From: Pseudomonadota bacterium
GTDB lineage: Bacteria; Pseudomonadota; Alphaproteobacteria; Sphingomonadales; Sphingomonadaceae
NCBI GenBank assembly: GCA_023424095.1
Contig: JAFAEG010000145.1
Location: 1 to 50,692 of the forward strand
Reading direction: 5' to 3'
DNA: 50,692 bases
Part shown: positions 1 through 7,679 of the stretch, piece after piece
Layout: each line of letters opens with the position of its first letter
Numbering within the stretch: the first letter of the stretch is position 1
The notes under the pieces: generated by a model
What the model was told of the DNA's origin: nothing
Databases searched by the model: none
Seen by the model: the letters and a program-made list of their open reading frames with translations, nothing else
Translations under genes and position numbers: made by a program

Positions 1-371
1 GACCCGGCGGCGGGGGCGGCGGGGGCGGCGGCGAAGGGGCCGGCATCGTCGTCCGGCCGCCGCGCTGGACCTGCTGCGAGCTGTCGATCCGCGACATTCC
101 GGTGGCGTTGCAGGAGCGCGCCGGGCCCGGCCTTTCGCTCGTCTCGATCCTCTACACGGTCGAGGCCGACGGCCGCGTGACCAATTGCCGGGTAACGCGC
201 TCCGGCGGGAGTCCGGAACTCGCCCAGCTCACCTGCCGTCTGGTCGAGCGCCGCTATCGCTTTCAGCCCGCGCGCAACCTTTATGGTCAGGCGATCCGCG
301 CCGTCGGCGTCGGCGACGATCACGAGTGGTTCTTCGAAGAGGTCGAGGAGCCGCGGCGCGGCCGGCGCTGA
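1..371 (+). CDS. TonB-family C-terminal domain protein (5' end outside window)
   Basis: Only the last 122 codons are visible, in the frame that starts at base 3. The visible part opens with a run of about ten glycines, a typical flexible linker, then a domain that reads like the TonB C-terminal fold: a VSILYTVEADGRVTNCRVTRS strand-turn-strand segment is followed by a helix with two cysteines (near bases 190 and 232) and a YRFQPARN strand. This domain normally spans the periplasm and touches TonB-dependent receptors. The variant with an extra pair of cysteines is common in sphingomonad TonB-like proteins that need not be the main energy transducer. The membrane anchor, if present, is upstream of the window. 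It ends in TGA and is convergent with the next gene. Confidence 0.75.
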   Translation, partial: PGGGGGGGGGEGAGIVVRPPRWTCCELSIRDIPVALQERAGPGLSLVSILYTVEADGRVTNCRVTRSGGSPELAQLTCRLVERRYRFQPARNLYGQAIRAVGVGDDHEWFFEEVEEPRRGRR

Positions 372-374
372 TGC

Positions 375-902
375 TTACCGCCCGCGCTTGCGCTTGCCCC
401 TGCGGCCCAGCGCCTTGTTGACCAGTTCCGCCTCGCCGAACTGGCCCTGCGCGTCGACGATCAGCGGAAAGCGGCGCCCGGCGACGCTGACATTGTACCA
501 GGGCGCATGCACCGACGGCGCGCCGGGCACGTAGAAATCGCCGCTGTTGAACTTGGCCTGCGTCACGCTCGACGCGGGGACACTGTCCAGCCGGTTGCCG
601 AAGAGGCTCAGCGTCCGCACGTAGAGCAGGTCCGCCGCCTCGTCATAGCCGATCGCCCAGACGTAGAGCCGGCCGTACAGCCACATGCCGAACGCGAAGG
701 CGATGCCCAGCCCGGCCACGCTCAGCCCCCAGGCCAGCCGCACGCCCAGAGGCGCGAGCACGCCGCCATCGGCCGGCCGCGAACCGTAGCTCTGGAACAG
801 CTCCCAGCCGAACCAGATCGCCCCGGCGGCCGCGACGAGCGACAGCCACATGATGAACCGCACAAGCTTCACCCGCGGTCCCGCGCTGAAAATATCGATC
901 AT
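375..902 (-). CDS. Conserved membrane protein with two transmembrane helices, unknown function
   Basis: 175 residues. Two hydrophobic segments at about residues 14-35 and 53-78 (LAWGLSVAGLGIAFAFGMW) are followed by a soluble C-terminal domain rich in beta-like segments and ending in a very basic tail (RRGKRKRGR). The C-terminal part resembles small membrane proteins with a PH-like or beta-barrel domain on the cytoplasmic face, but I do not recognise a named family. The start ATG at 902 follows directly on the last base of the MIDIFSAG N-terminus and no better internal start exists. It converges on the TonB-like gene with a 3-base gap, so the two probably end in shared 3' DNA. Real-gene confidence is high from length and ordered hydrophobicity; function is unknown. 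Confidence 0.65.
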   Translation of the reverse strand: MIDIFSAGPRVKLVRFIMWLSLVAAAGAIWFGWELFQSYGSRPADGGVLAPLGVRLAWGLSVAGLGIAFAFGMWLYGRLYVWAIGYDEAADLLYVRTLSLFGNRLDSVPASSVTQAKFNSGDFYVPGAPSVHAPWYNVSVAGRRFPLIVDAQGQFGEAELVNKALGRRGKRKRGR

Positions 903-1024
903 GCCCGCCTCGCTCCAACGCCTCCCGCCGCCGCGCCAGACGCGCTCGACGGAGCCGACGCGCGCGGCGACGAAGCAGCGAAGTCTCGTTCCATCCCGAT
1001 GGCGCGATCGAACCGGGATTCGGC

Positions 1025-1423
1025 TCAGCCGGACGGGTAGCGCTCGAACCCCGGCAGCTCGCTAATGCCCGTCATCCAGCTCAGCCGGTCGGCGGTCTGC
1101 ACCTGGATCGCCGGCGGCAGCGCCTCGGGATCGTCCATCGTCCCGGTCTGCAGGTCGATCAGGCCGGGCAGCACCTTTTCATTGGTGTAGGCGAAGGCTG
1201 TCCCGCACGACGCGCAGAATTGCCGCCGCGCATGTTCGGAGGAAGCGAAGGTCGCCGGGGCGCCCGTGATCGTCACCTGCTCCTGCTTGAACGCCGACCA
1301 GCACACCATCGGCGCGCCCGCATGCTTGCGGCAATCGGTGCAGTTGCAGAGCGCGACATAGACCGGATCGCCTTCCACCGAATAGCGGACCTTGCCGCAA
1401 TAACAGCCGCCTTCCAGCATCAT
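1025..1423 (-). CDS. GFA family protein (glutathione-dependent formaldehyde-activating fold)
   Basis: 132 residues when started at the paired ATGs at 1423/1420, which sit 4 to 7 bases after an AGAGGA ribosome binding site; the longer open frame up to 1486 lacks one. The cysteine pattern is that of the GFA/CENP-V zinc-binding fold: GCYCGKVRY at residues 6-14, CNCTDCRKH at 26-34 and FCASCGTAF near residue 70. Members named for formaldehyde-glutathione adduct formation are mostly uncharacterised, and the activity of the founding enzyme has been questioned, so only the fold is assigned. It stands alone, with no formaldehyde dehydrogenase gene nearby. It is a cytoplasmic protein of normal length for the family. 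Confidence 0.88.
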   Translation of the reverse strand: MMLEGGCYCGKVRYSVEGDPVYVALCNCTDCRKHAGAPMVCWSAFKQEQVTITGAPATFASSEHARRQFCASCGTAFAYTNEKVLPGLIDLQTGTMDDPEALPPAIQVQTADRLSWMTGISELPGFERYPSG

Positions 1424-1573
1424 CTGATCCTCTTTTGTTCTCGCTTTTCCGTCCTGCCACAACGGCCGCGCGGCAGCAAGCGGCAAAGGTTACGGACCCG
1501 GTCTCATCGCGCCCGCCGCCGCCCCGGTCGCGCATGAAGCGACGCGTCGGCGCCACCGCCTTATGCATGGGGC

Positions 1574-1756
1574 ATGCCCCTCGTCCGCACCTCCGAGGCC
1601 GAAATCGACCGCCTGGCCCGCACTTTGGCCGCGAGCGCCGGCGTGGTCTGGGACCGGCTCGATCATTATCCCGGCTACATGCGCTCTTACTGGCGCGGCG
1701 AGGCCCGCATCCTGCTCGAGCGGCTCGCCACCGGCGACCTTTCGAAGGTCGCCTGA
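1574..1756 (+). CDS. Small protein, 60 residues, unknown function
   Basis: A short amphipathic, soluble protein (begins MPLVRTSEAEIDRLARTLAA) with a central WDRLDHYPGYMRSYWRGEA segment rich in aromatic residues. I do not recognise the family. The ATG at 1574 has no clear Shine-Dalgarno sequence. It is divergent from the GFA gene with about 150 bases between. The last codons, reading GDLSKVA and stop, are imperfectly repeated just downstream (1762-1786) as ADLSNVA and stop, which suggests a short local duplication at the 3' end. The composition is protein-like, but at this length the gene call is only moderately sure. Confidence 0.5.
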   Translation: MPLVRTSEAEIDRLARTLAASAGVVWDRLDHYPGYMRSYWRGEARILLERLATGDLSKVA

Positions 1757-1770
1757 CCAAAGCCGATCTG

Positions 1771-2220
1771 TCAAACGTCGCCTGACCGCCGGCTTTCCCA
1801 CCAGGCCAATCCCCCCGCCGCGACCAGGGCCAGCGCGCCGATCACCAGCACCGCCCAGCCATAGGAATAGGTGGAATTGACCCGCACCAGATTGCGGATC
1901 TGCCCGATCGGATCGTCACCGATCCCCTCGCCCAGCCGCAGCCGCGCCCGCTCGATCTCCGTGCTCACCCGGATGAAGGCAAAGGCCAGCACGCCCAGTG
2001 CCGCGACACCCGGCAACGCCGCCCAGCGCGTCCGGCCGGTCAGCGCCAGCGCCGCGCCCAGGGCCGCGAGCGCGAGGATCGCATAACCGCCCCAGCCGCT
2101 CTCGGTCGCCAGCAGGGTGACGCCGCCCCGCTTCGGCACATGCACGAGCGGCAGGAAGGCGCCCAGGGCCAGTAGCAAAGCGCCGCCCAAAGCCGTCAGT
2201 TTCGCCGCAGTCCAGGTCAT
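1771..2220 (-). CDS. Membrane protein with four transmembrane segments, unknown function
   Basis: 149 residues. Hydrophobic segments lie at roughly residues 8-25, 45-62, 68-87 and 120-140, with a charged loop (STEIERARLRLGEG) between the third and fourth. The start is placed at the ATG at 2220 because GGCGGAG lies about seven bases upstream; the in-frame ATG at 2226 would abut that site. I know of no characterised homologue. It is divergent from the UbiB-like gene at 2331, so the roughly 110 bases between them should hold both promoters, although I could not pick out convincing boxes there. Confidence 0.65.
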   Translation of the reverse strand: MTWTAAKLTALGGALLLALGAFLPLVHVPKRGGVTLLATESGWGGYAILALAALGAALALTGRTRWAALPGVAALGVLAFAFIRVSTEIERARLRLGEGIGDDPIGQIRNLVRVNSTYSYGWAVLVIGALALVAAGGLAWWESRRSGDV

Positions 2221-2330
2221 CCTCATCTCCGCCGGAAACCCCTTCAATGACGCGCTCGCCGTCTCGTTCCATCTGCCCGGCCGCGCCTCCACCCCTGAAA
2301 AGCGCGGCGCCGGACCCTATCTCCTGCGCC

Positions 2331-3818
2331 ATGTTCGACAGTGTCATCGTTGCCGCGCGGGACCGCAAGTGGCTCGCGGAAATCGCCGGCACCCTCTCCC
2401 GCTTCGGCCTGGGCTCGCTCACCGCGCGGCTCGGCCTCGGGGGAAAAGGCAACGGCAATGGCGGTGGCGAGGCCGATCCGGTCCGCCTGCGAGAGGCGAT
2501 CGAGACGCTCGGCCCCACCTTCGTGAAGCTCGGCCAGATCCTCGCCACCCGCACCGATCTGCTCCCGCCCGTCTGGACCGCCGAACTGGAGAAATTGCAC
2601 AGCACCGCGCCGACCCTGCCCTTCGATGAGCTTCGCCCGGCGGTCGAGGCGGCCTTGGGCGCACCGCCGGAAGAGGTGTTCGCCAGTTTCGACACCGAGC
2701 CGCTCGCCGCCGCCTCGATCGCCCAGGTCCACCGCGCGACCACCCATGACGGCCGCGACGTCGCGGTGAAGATCCGCCGCCCCGGCATCCGCCCGCTGAT
2801 GGAGGCCGATCTTCGCCTGATCGCCCATCTCGCCAAGGTCGCCGAATCCGCCCCCGCTCTGGCCCGTTATCGCCCGCGCGAAATGGTCCGCCTGCTCGCC
2901 GAAGCGGTGCTGGAGGAACTGGATTTCACCAGCGAGGCCCGCAACGCCGAGCGGATGGCGCAATGTTTCGCGCGCAATCCGCGCGTCGTGGTGCCCGCCA
3001 TCCACTGGGACTGGACCAGCGAGACATTGCTGGTCAGCGACTTCGTCACCGGCACCCCGCCGCTGAGTGCCGAAGCGCTGCAACAAGCCGGCATCGACCC
3101 CGACGCGATCGCCACTCTGGGCGCCGACATGGTGCTCGACATGTTGCTGATCCACGGCCTGTTCCATGGCGATCCGCACCCCGGCAATCTGCTCTGCCAG
3201 CCCGGCAACCGCATCGCCTTGCTCGATTTCGGCATGGTCGGCCGAGTCTCGCCGCGCCGCCGCGAGGAGATGCTGGGTTTCGTCCAGGCGATCGAGCGCG
3301 GCGACGCCGCCCGCCTGGCCGAGGTGACCGGCCAGTGGATCGAGGGCGGCGACCCGGCCCGCATCGCCGCCAGCGCGGAGCGGCTGGTCAATCGCCACAG
3401 CGGCCGCCCGCTCGTCCTGGCCGGGCTGATCACCGACATGATGGGCGAGATCCGCGAACTGGAAGGCGCCCTGCCCGCCGATCTGATTCTGATCTTCAAG
3501 GCGATGGTGACGATCGACGGCGTGCTCGGCCGGATCGCGCCGGGTTTCGACCTGAACGCCGCCGCCGCCCGCGTCGGCACCCGCGTGATCGCCGCGCGCC
3601 TGCATCCCGATGCGGTGCAGGATCGGCTGGCCGCTCTGCTCGGCGAGTTCTCCTCGGCTTCCGATCAATTCCCCGAATTGCTCCGCGCCGCCCGCCAGCG
3701 CCTGCTCGCGCCCCCGCCCGCCAATCGCGCGGCCGATCTCGCCACCGCGATCCGCCCGATCGCCTTGGCGCTCTTCGCCGGTCTCCTCGCCATCGCCGCA
3801 GCGATCGCCTGGGCCTAA
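2331..3818 (+). CDS. ABC1/UbiB-family atypical kinase, second copy
   Basis: 495 residues from the ATG at 2331. All family hallmarks are present: the KxGQ motif (KLGQ, residues 66-69), the nucleotide-binding lysine in VAVKIRRPG (K147), the HGDPHPGN catalytic loop (D281, N286) and the DFG metal-binding motif (D299). A C-terminal hydrophobic helix (ALALFAGLLAIAAAIAWA) anchors it in the membrane. UbiB proteins are ATPases that assist ubiquinone synthesis, probably by making membrane-bound intermediates accessible. The copy at 38493-40025 sits beside ubiE and is the better candidate for UbiB itself, so this one is a paralogue of unassigned substrate. No strong ribosome binding site is visible; an upstream in-frame start at 2247 is possible but would add a low-complexity tail. 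Confidence 0.88.
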   Translation: MFDSVIVAARDRKWLAEIAGTLSRFGLGSLTARLGLGGKGNGNGGGEADPVRLREAIETLGPTFVKLGQILATRTDLLPPVWTAELEKLHSTAPTLPFDELRPAVEAALGAPPEEVFASFDTEPLAAASIAQVHRATTHDGRDVAVKIRRPGIRPLMEADLRLIAHLAKVAESAPALARYRPREMVRLLAEAVLEELDFTSEARNAERMAQCFARNPRVVVPAIHWDWTSETLLVSDFVTGTPPLSAEALQQAGIDPDAIATLGADMVLDMLLIHGLFHGDPHPGNLLCQPGNRIALLDFGMVGRVSPRRREEMLGFVQAIERGDAARLAEVTGQWIEGGDPARIAASAERLVNRHSGRPLVLAGLITDMMGEIRELEGALPADLILIFKAMVTIDGVLGRIAPGFDLNAAAARVGTRVIAARLHPDAVQDRLAALLGEFSSASDQFPELLRAARQRLLAPPPANRAADLATAIRPIALALFAGLLAIAAAIAWA

Positions 3819-3833
3819 TTCGTGTTGAAACCC

Positions 3834-3911
3834 GCACCGGCCCGCACCCCCACCCGGCCTCCCATTCCAGGATATTCTGTTGGGTGGCCGGGTGGGGGTG
3901 CGGGCCGGTGC
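3834..3911. repeat. Perfect 26-bp inverted repeat with 26-base loop
   Basis: The arms at 3834-3859 and 3886-3911 are exact reverse complements over 26 bases and are very GC-rich; the loop is 3860-3885. It fills most of the gap between the UbiB-like kinase and the helicase. There is no T tract on either side, so it is not a standard intrinsic terminator, though a stem this stable could stop transcription or protect a 3' end. It may be a solitary palindromic mobile repeat. Confidence 0.85.
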
Positions 3912-3969
3912 CGGAACCAGGTACTAGCCATTGCCCCTAGCCCATCCGTTCCCTAATCGTTCACCCGCA

Positions 3970-6372
3970 ATGGACCTCTCTCCCGCCCCCGACGCTCCCT
4001 ATCTGCGCGGCCTCAATCCGCCGCAGCGCGAAGCCGTGCTCACCACCGAAGGCCCCGTTCTGGTCCTCGCCGGCGCCGGCACCGGCAAGACCGCGGCGCT
4101 CACCGCTCGCCTGGCCCACCTCATCTTCACCCGCCGCGCCTGGCCGTCGGAAATCCTCTCCGTCACCTTCACCAACAAGGCCGCGCGCGAGATGCGCGAG
4201 CGCGTCGGCCGGCTGGTCGGCGAGGCGGTCGAGGGCATGCCCTGGCTCGGCACCTTCCACGCGATCGGCGCGAAGATGCTGCGCCGGCACGCCGAACTGG
4301 TCGGGCTGCAGAGCAATTTCACCATCCTCGACACGGACGACCAGCTCCGCCTGCTGAAGCAGCTCGTCCAGGCCAATGACCTCGACGAGAAACGCTGGAC
4401 GCCCCGCGCGCTCGCCGCTTTGATCGACCGCTGGAAGAACAAGGGCTGGACCCCGGCCGAGGTCGATAAAAGCGAGGCGGAGGCCTTCGCTCACGGCAAG
4501 GGCGCCGCCCTCTACAAGCAATATCAGGACCGGCTGAAGACCCTCAACGCCTGCGATTTCGGCGATCTGCTGCTGCACATGCTCGTCATCCTGCGCACCC
4601 ACCGCGACGTGCTGGAGACGTATCAGCAACGCTTCAAATATATCATGGTCGACGAATATCAGGACACGAACAGCGTCCAGTATCTCTGGCTCCGCCTGCT
4701 CGCGCAGGAGCGCAAGAATCTGTGCTGCGTCGGCGATGACGACCAGTCGATCTATTCCTGGCGCGGCGCGCAGGTCGAAAACATCCTGAAGTTCGACCGC
4801 GATTTCCCCGGCGCGAAGATCATCAAGCTGGAGCAGAATTACCGCTCCACCCCTCACATTCTCGGCGCCGCCAGCGCCGTGATCGCCAACAATTCAGGCC
4901 GCCTCGGCAAGACCCTTTGGACCGAGGAAAACGAGGGCGAAAAGGTCAAGGTCGTCGGCGTCTGGGACGGCCCCGAGGAAGCCCGCCGCGTCGGCGAGGA
5001 GCTTGAAGCGATGCAGCGGGACGGCCGCAAGCTCGCCTCCGCCGCCATCCTCGTCCGCGCCCAGTTCCAGACCCGCGAGTTCGAGGAACGCTTCATCTCC
5101 ATCGGCCTGCCCTATCGCATCGTCGGCGGCGCCCGCTTCTACGAGCGGATGGAGATACGCGACGCGATGGCCTACCTCCGCGTCATCGCCCAGCCGGCCG
5201 ACGATCTCGCCTTCGAACGCATCGTCAACGTCCCCAAGCGCGGTCTCGGCGACAAGGCGGTGTCCAAGATCCACCAGCACGCCCGCGCCACCGGCACCTC
5301 CCTTTTCCAGGCCGCGGCCGGCATCCTCGACACCGACGAACTGACCGGCGCCGCCCGTCGCTCGCTGGGCAACCTGGTCGCCGACTTCGCCCGCTGGCGC
5401 TCGATGCTCCAATCCTCCCTGTCGCCGCCAGGCGATGGGGAGGGGGACCATGCGCAGCATGGTGGAGGGGCAAACCGTACCCTCCCCCACGCCGAACTCG
5501 CCCGCCTGATGCTCGACGAAAGCGGCTACACCGCCGCCCTCCAGGCCGAGCGCAGCGCCGAAAGCGCCGGCCGCCTCGAAAACCTCGCCGAGCTCGCCCG
5601 CGCGATGGAGGAATATGAGACGCTCGGCGCCTTCCTCGAACATGTCAGCCTCGTCATGGACAATGACGCCGATGCCGATGCGGACAAGGTGACGATCATG
5701 ACCGTCCACGCCGCCAAGGGGCTGGAATTCGACACCACCTTCCTGGTCGGCTGGGAAGAAGGCGTCTTCCCGTCGCAGCGCGCATTGGACGAGGGCGGCA
5801 ACGCCAGCCTCGAGGAGGAGCGCCGCCTCGCTTATGTCGCGATCACAAGAGCGCGCCGTAAGTGCTTCATTCTCCACGCCGCCAACCGCCGCATCTACGG
5901 CCAGTGGACGAGCAGCATCCCGTCGCGCTTCGTCAACGAATTGCCCGCCGAACATATCGACAGCGAGACCACCATGACCGGCGGCGAAAGCCTTTGGCGC
6001 GCCAACTGGTCCGAACATGCCGACCCGTTCGCCAACTCGGTGCGCGCCGGTCAGCGCGGCCCCGGCTGGCAACGCGCGGCGGGCGGCGGCTCCGGCAGCT
6101 ATACGAACTTCTCCGACCGCGTCCGCGAAAGCACCGAAGCCTTCCGCGCCGCCCAGACCCCGCGCCCCGCCGGCAGCCTCCCGCGCGAAGTGAAAGCCAG
6201 CGCCGTCAGCCTCGGCAACCCCGGCCGCACCGACCTGGAACCCGGCCAGCGCGTCTTCCACCAGAAATTCGGCTACGGGTTGATCGCGGAGATCGAAGGC
6301 AACAAGCTCGAGATCGACTTCGAGCAGGCGGGTCGGAAGCGGGTGCTGGATAGCTTTGTCAGTTTGGGGTGA
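3970..6372 (+). CDS. uvrD: UvrD/PcrA-type ATP-dependent 3'-5' DNA helicase
   Basis: 800 residues, superfamily 1A. The Walker A box AGAGTGKT is at residues 34-41, TFTNKAAREMR (motif Ia) follows, the Walker B DEYQDTN starts at residue 228, then GDDDQSIYSWRGA (motif III), LEQNYRS (motif IV), VHAAKGLEF (motif V) and YVAITRAR (motif VI). The C-terminal GQRVFHQKFGYGLI is the tudor-like RNA polymerase-binding element of PcrA/UvrD. It acts in nucleotide excision and mismatch repair and in clearing protein blocks. The ATG at 3970 is chosen because it precedes the conserved LNPPQREAV start. Residues about 482-506 are encoded by a palindromic insert (see the repeat at 5413-5488). Confidence 0.95.
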   Translation: MDLSPAPDAPYLRGLNPPQREAVLTTEGPVLVLAGAGTGKTAALTARLAHLIFTRRAWPSEILSVTFTNKAAREMRERVGRLVGEAVEGMPWLGTFHAIGAKMLRRHAELVGLQSNFTILDTDDQLRLLKQLVQANDLDEKRWTPRALAALIDRWKNKGWTPAEVDKSEAEAFAHGKGAALYKQYQDRLKTLNACDFGDLLLHMLVILRTHRDVLETYQQRFKYIMVDEYQDTNSVQYLWLRLLAQERKNLCCVGDDDQSIYSWRGAQVENILKFDRDFPGAKIIKLEQNYRSTPHILGAASAVIANNSGRLGKTLWTEENEGEKVKVVGVWDGPEEARRVGEELEAMQRDGRKLASAAILVRAQFQTREFEERFISIGLPYRIVGGARFYERMEIRDAMAYLRVIAQPADDLAFERIVNVPKRGLGDKAVSKIHQHARATGTSLFQAAAGILDTDELTGAARRSLGNLVADFARWRSMLQSSLSPPGDGEGDHAQHGGGANRTLPHAELARLMLDESGYTAALQAERSAESAGRLENLAELARAMEEYETLGAFLEHVSLVMDNDADADADKVTIMTVHAAKGLEFDTTFLVGWEEGVFPSQRALDEGGNASLEEERRLAYVAITRARRKCFILHAANRRIYGQWTSSIPSRFVNELPAEHIDSETTMTGGESLWRANWSEHADPFANSVRAGQRGPGWQRAAGGGSGSYTNFSDRVRESTEAFRAAQTPRPAGSLPREVKASAVSLGNPGRTDLEPGQRVFHQKFGYGLIAEIEGNKLEIDFEQAGRKRVLDSFVSLG
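5413..5488 (+). repeat. Palindromic repeat element inserted in frame in the helicase gene
   Basis: The stretch contains an imperfect stem around a CCCTGTCGCC/GGCGATGGGG pair, a second perfect stem (7-base arms 5447-5453 and 5457-5463) and purine-rich GGGGAGGGGGA and pyrimidine-rich CCCTCCCCC flanks. It translates as a low-complexity Ser/Pro/Gly/His segment (SPPGDGEGDHAQHGGG) not seen in usual UvrD/PcrA proteins. Similar elements are, from memory, frequent between genes in sphingomonads; only this copy is in the window. Confidence 0.65.
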
Positions 6373-6409
6373 AATCTCTTAGGCTGTAAGCGACGGGTGA
6401 GGAGGCGAA

Positions 6410-7111
6410 ATGAGGACACACCGTTCAATTCTCGTCGCTTCGGCAGCATTGCTCGCCGCCGCGCCTCTGCCCGCCAAGGCTCAAGCCGTAGATACCGAGA
6501 TTATCGCCGAACGCATCCACTCCAGGCTTCCGCTCTACACCTTCGCCTGGAAAGACCTCTGGCCCCGCAACTTCTACGCGGAAGACTCCTTCGGCTGTAC
6601 CTCGCGTGTCGGGTTCGGCGACTGGCGCTTCACACCAGCAGCCGGAAACGAATTTGGAGAGGAACGCTGGGAGCGATACCGCAATTACGGGGTCGTTCAC
6701 TGCGCGGCAGTTATCCGCAGCGCGGACAGTCGCGGGAGCCTTGAAGAAGCGCCCTGGGCCCATGGCTTCTTCGTGCGGCTTGGCACTGGTCGCCTGCAAT
6801 CGGAAGAATGGGAATTGTGGGCCCTGCAGAAGGGCATGGTGCCCGGAAGCGAGTACATCCTCTTTGCTCGTCAGGCCGGATTAGGGGGCTTGGTCGACAA
6901 ATTCCGGGTCCTACAGCAACGATGTCCGACCGGGCGCCTCCTCGAAGCTGACGGGCTAGATATCTGGCTTACGCGCTACTGCGCGATCAACTCGCAAGCG
7001 GAGTTGCTCGCGCTGGCCCGAGATATGCTGCGGCTCCCTCCGCGCGGGACGATCGAACGCGCTCCGCCCCTGCCCGCGCCGTCGCCGACAACAGCGGACA
7101 ACCCTGGGTAG
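6410..7111 (+). CDS. Secreted protein of unknown function
   Basis: 233 residues with a clear N-terminal signal peptide: basic MRTHR, hydrophobic core ILVASAALLAAAP and a probable cut after AKA near residue 23. A strong GAGGAGG ribosome binding site precedes the ATG at 6410. The mature part is soluble, with four well-spaced cysteines (near residues 64, 98, 172 and 192), which suggests two disulphides in the periplasm, and ends in a proline-rich tail. I recognise no family. The last 125 bases overlap, on the opposite strand, the 3' end of the PspA-like open frame; one of the two tails is probably not ancestral. Confidence 0.72.
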   Translation: MRTHRSILVASAALLAAAPLPAKAQAVDTEIIAERIHSRLPLYTFAWKDLWPRNFYAEDSFGCTSRVGFGDWRFTPAAGNEFGEERWERYRNYGVVHCAAVIRSADSRGSLEEAPWAHGFFVRLGTGRLQSEEWELWALQKGMVPGSEYILFARQAGLGGLVDKFRVLQQRCPTGRLLEADGLDIWLTRYCAINSQAELLALARDMLRLPPRGTIERAPPLPAPSPTTADNPG

Positions 7112-7352
7112 CCACATCCGCGAGAATGTCAGTGATTGTCCCGGTCAGCGTCCCGGTGCGGCGTACGTCGGCCTGCGTCGCCCGCGCCTTCGCCGCGTCC
7201 TGGCGCTTCTGCAAGGCGTCGATCGCCTGCTCGACCTCGCGCAACGACCGGCGCATCACGCCCGCGCTGTTCAGCCGCTCGGCGGCGCTGGTCGCGCTGT
7301 CCAGCCCGGCCGAAACCACCCGCTGCATGCGCTTGAAGATCGGCTCGGACAT
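6987..7352 (-). pseudogene. PspA/IM30-like N-terminal fragment, probably truncated
   Basis: The ATG at 7352 has an excellent GGGGGAG ribosome binding site seven bases upstream and begins MSEPIFKRMQRVVSAGLD, then an amphipathic, charged helix (LREVEQAIDALQKRQDAAKA). This is the layout of the N-terminal helices of PspA/IM30 (phage-shock, membrane-stabilising) proteins of alphaproteobacteria, which usually run past 200 residues as coiled coil. Here coiled-coil character stops at about residue 75 and the remaining 46 residues (from about base 7130 down) look like unrelated sequence that overlaps the convergent secreted-protein gene. I infer a deletion or rearrangement that removed the 3' two thirds. 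It could also be a short functional protein. Family assignment is by pattern only. Confidence 0.45.
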
Positions 7353-7679
7353 TTGAAGCTCCCCCAAAGAATGAACCGACCACATAGATCGGTCAGATCA
7401 ATCGGCCAGTCGAAGGACCAGATATTCATCCACTTGTTGCCAAATGGTAATGAATAGATCCGGCAAGGCGAGACAATTCTTGGCCCGGCGACTTGCGCGC
7501 ATTTTCATGCTCTCACCAAGACACCAGCAAGCCTTCGACGGCCCGCTCGGTCTGCGCCAGGCACCCCCGCGGCGGCGGTCGGTGCATCCCTTCAATCGTT
7601 CGTTTACGTACCGTAACGTTCTCGCTAGGCTGACCCCTCACATTCGCGCGGCAATTGCTGCCAACCATTGGGGGATTCC
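7353..7679. other. Intergenic stretch with possible regulator site
   Basis: The 327 bases between the divergent PspA-like and ricin-B genes hold no convincing ORF or RNA gene. The base composition is lower in GC than its surroundings. At 7602-7621 there is a near-palindrome, TTTACGTACCGTAACG, of the kind bound by TetR-type repressors, about 60 bases before the ricin-B start. A TATTCAT/ATGAATA inverted pair lies near 7423-7455. Neither is assigned to a regulator. Confidence 0.35.

Noticed and set aside
2244..3668. A 474-codon open frame antisense to the UbiB-like gene
   Set aside because: It is a shadow of the kinase gene; composition is atypical and no domain is seen.
7398..7595. A 65-codon open frame in the PspA-ricin gap
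   Set aside because: No ribosome binding site, composition is random (RRRGGAWRRP), and the strand is not supported by neighbours.
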